From Methylotenera sp. (GTDB lineage: Bacteria; Pseudomonadota; Gammaproteobacteria; Burkholderiales; Methylophilaceae), in the NCBI GenBank assembly GCA_027487055.1, contig JAIYEJ010000286.1, forward strand, positions 1 to 7,680: 7,680 bases of DNA. The letters are read 5' to 3'. The position numbers were made by a program, and so were the translations under genes. Every line of letters starts with the position of its first letter. Positions within the stretch are counted from its first letter, which is position 1. Positions 7,107 through 7,680 of the stretch are shown here, piece by piece. The notes under the pieces were generated by a model that saw only the letters and a list, made by a program, of their open reading frames with translations, had not been told where the DNA came from and did no database searches.

Positions 7107-7487
7107 ATGTTTGAGCAAGGTCGAACATTAACAATACAAGAACGTGACTTTTTTAAACCCTATTTTGCCCAAATTGTTATGCAAAATGCACGCATTATTG
7201 ATGGCAGTTTCGAAGGTAACCCCCCATTTTGGTTAAGGAGCGATATGTGCGCAGTAGTGCTAGGCTGTCGTATATATTTAAGGGCAGGTGCTTATTTGCC
7301 CAATACTAAGCGGGGCGCAATTCTGCTTGGACACGAGCTGACGCATGTGTCACAGTTTTTGCATGGTATGACTATATTTAAATATATTTGGTCTTGCCGA
7401 AATGGTTACCACAACAGCCCTTATGAGATAGAAGCCTATGCAAAAGGTGCGCTTATTGCGAAACTTTGGGATGAAATTGCACTTTAA
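7107..7487 (+). CDS. Small HExxH putative zinc metalloprotein, DUF4157-like
   Basis: 126 residues. The core is LLGHELTHVSQFLHG with His76-Glu77-x-x-His80, a gluzincin-type zinc motif. About 27-29 residues later comes SPYEIEAYA, where Glu107 or Glu109 could be the third ligand. The preceding GCRIYLRAGAYLPNTKRGAILL matches the layout of DUF4157 (a strand, then a segment running into the HELTHV helix). DUF4157 is best known as a domain of larger proteins, including toxins loaded into extracellular contractile injection systems. Here the domain stands alone, with no signal peptide, membrane segment or toxin-like extension and no injection-system genes in view. The start ATG has a poor ribosome site. 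Whether it cleaves anything, or only binds zinc, cannot be told. The zinc motif is clear; the family name is moderately supported. Confidence 0.75.
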   Translation: MFEQGRTLTIQERDFFKPYFAQIVMQNARIIDGSFEGNPPFWLRSDMCAVVLGCRIYLRAGAYLPNTKRGAILLGHELTHVSQFLHGMTIFKYIWSCRNGYHNSPYEIEAYAKGALIAKLWDEIAL

Positions 7488-7538
7488 GTTAATTTTGTTG
7501 TCGTATAATAGTTGGTAGCGATATATGTTATAGGTCGA

Positions 7539-7558
7539 TTTAATAAATATTTATTAAA
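7539..7558. repeat. Perfect 20-bp AT-only palindrome
   Basis: TTTAATAAATATTTATTAAA reads identically on both strands and lies 37 bases before the start of the following lipoprotein gene, within its expected leader or promoter. With no G or C it cannot make a stable terminator hairpin. A dimeric regulator site or simple AT richness are the alternatives. Confidence 0.5.
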
Positions 7559-7584
7559 AGAGTTATCATTAATTTTAAAGATTT

Positions 7585-7590
7585 GGGGAG
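7585..7590 (+). promoter_or_regulatory. Shine-Dalgarno of the partial lipoprotein gene
   Basis: GGGGAG lies five bases before the ATG at 7596, a strong and well-placed site that supports this start. Confidence 0.75.
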
Positions 7591-7595
7591 TCATT

Positions 7596-7680
7596 ATGCT
7601 ATATAAATCAGCTTTAGTATTTACAGTTTTGATAGGGTCATTTTTGTTAAGTGCATGTAGTGAAAAGCCTGCTGAACCTG
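7596..7680 (+). CDS. Lipoprotein, N-terminal fragment cut by window edge
   Basis: Only 28 codons are inside the window. They encode a lysine-containing start, a hydrophobic stretch and the lipobox LSAC with Cys21, followed by SEKPAEP. This is a typical lipoprotein signal peptide with a flexible Pro/Glu-rich beginning of the mature chain. Ser at +2 predicts the outer membrane by the E. coli rule. The strong ribosome site confirms that it is a real gene. Its domain and function lie beyond the edge and cannot be guessed. Confidence 0.8.
   Translation, partial: MLYKSALVFTVLIGSFLLSACSEKPAEP

Larger units (their letters stand above)
7488..7595. other. AT-rich gap before the last lipoprotein gene
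   Basis: A TATAAT at 7504-7509 is a possible -10 box, but no matching -35 element is seen at 16-18 bases upstream. A perfect AT-only palindrome follows at 7539-7558. No GC-rich hairpin with a T tract is present, so I see no intrinsic terminator for the preceding gene. Confidence 0.5.

Noticed and set aside
7107..7487. Calling the HELTH protein an injection-system toxin
   Set aside because: It has no toxin domain, no extension beyond the zinc core and no sheath, tube or baseplate genes in the window.

Overview
The window is AT-rich chromosomal DNA from what is most likely a low-GC betaproteobacterium. The grounds are the ClpB of proteobacterial type and length, a sigma-32-type heat-shock promoter in front of it, a YjbQ protein and two lipoproteins with classical lipoboxes. 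The overall look recalls Methylophilaceae such as Methylotenera, but that is an impression I could not test. I see no rRNA, tRNA, CRISPR array, insertion sequence or phage gene.

Left part (1-2202, minus strand): a large open frame running off the left edge. It encodes a multi-sensor diguanylate cyclase (PAS-PAS-GAF-PAS-GGDEF) with an intact GGDEF signature and an RxxD inhibitory-site motif. Its end is outside the window, so a following EAL domain can be neither confirmed nor excluded.

Divergent intergenic region (2203-2476): it holds a near-consensus sigma-32 promoter for clpB, a 13-bp direct repeat flanking that promoter, and a separate inverted repeat further upstream.

Centre (2477-6576, plus strand): three closely spaced genes that look like one transcription unit. 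They are clpB (complete disaggregase), an exported Sel1-repeat plus SLT lytic transglycosylase, and a lipoprotein with a Gly/Trp/aromatic-rich tail. The gaps of 15-18 and 11 bases and the lack of any terminator suggest that heat-shock transcription of clpB can read into two envelope genes. This is the most interesting arrangement in the window.

Right part (6577-7680, plus strand): yjbQ (UPF0047, thiamine-phosphate-synthase-like) behind a perfect TATAAT box, then a small HExxH protein resembling a stand-alone DUF4157 domain. After an AT-rich gap with a perfect 20-bp palindrome comes the 5' end of a second lipoprotein gene, cut by the window edge.

No clearly new defence or mobile system is visible. 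The best candidates for follow-up are the heat-shock/cell-wall operon, the uncharacterised aromatic-tailed lipoprotein and the small HELTH protein.
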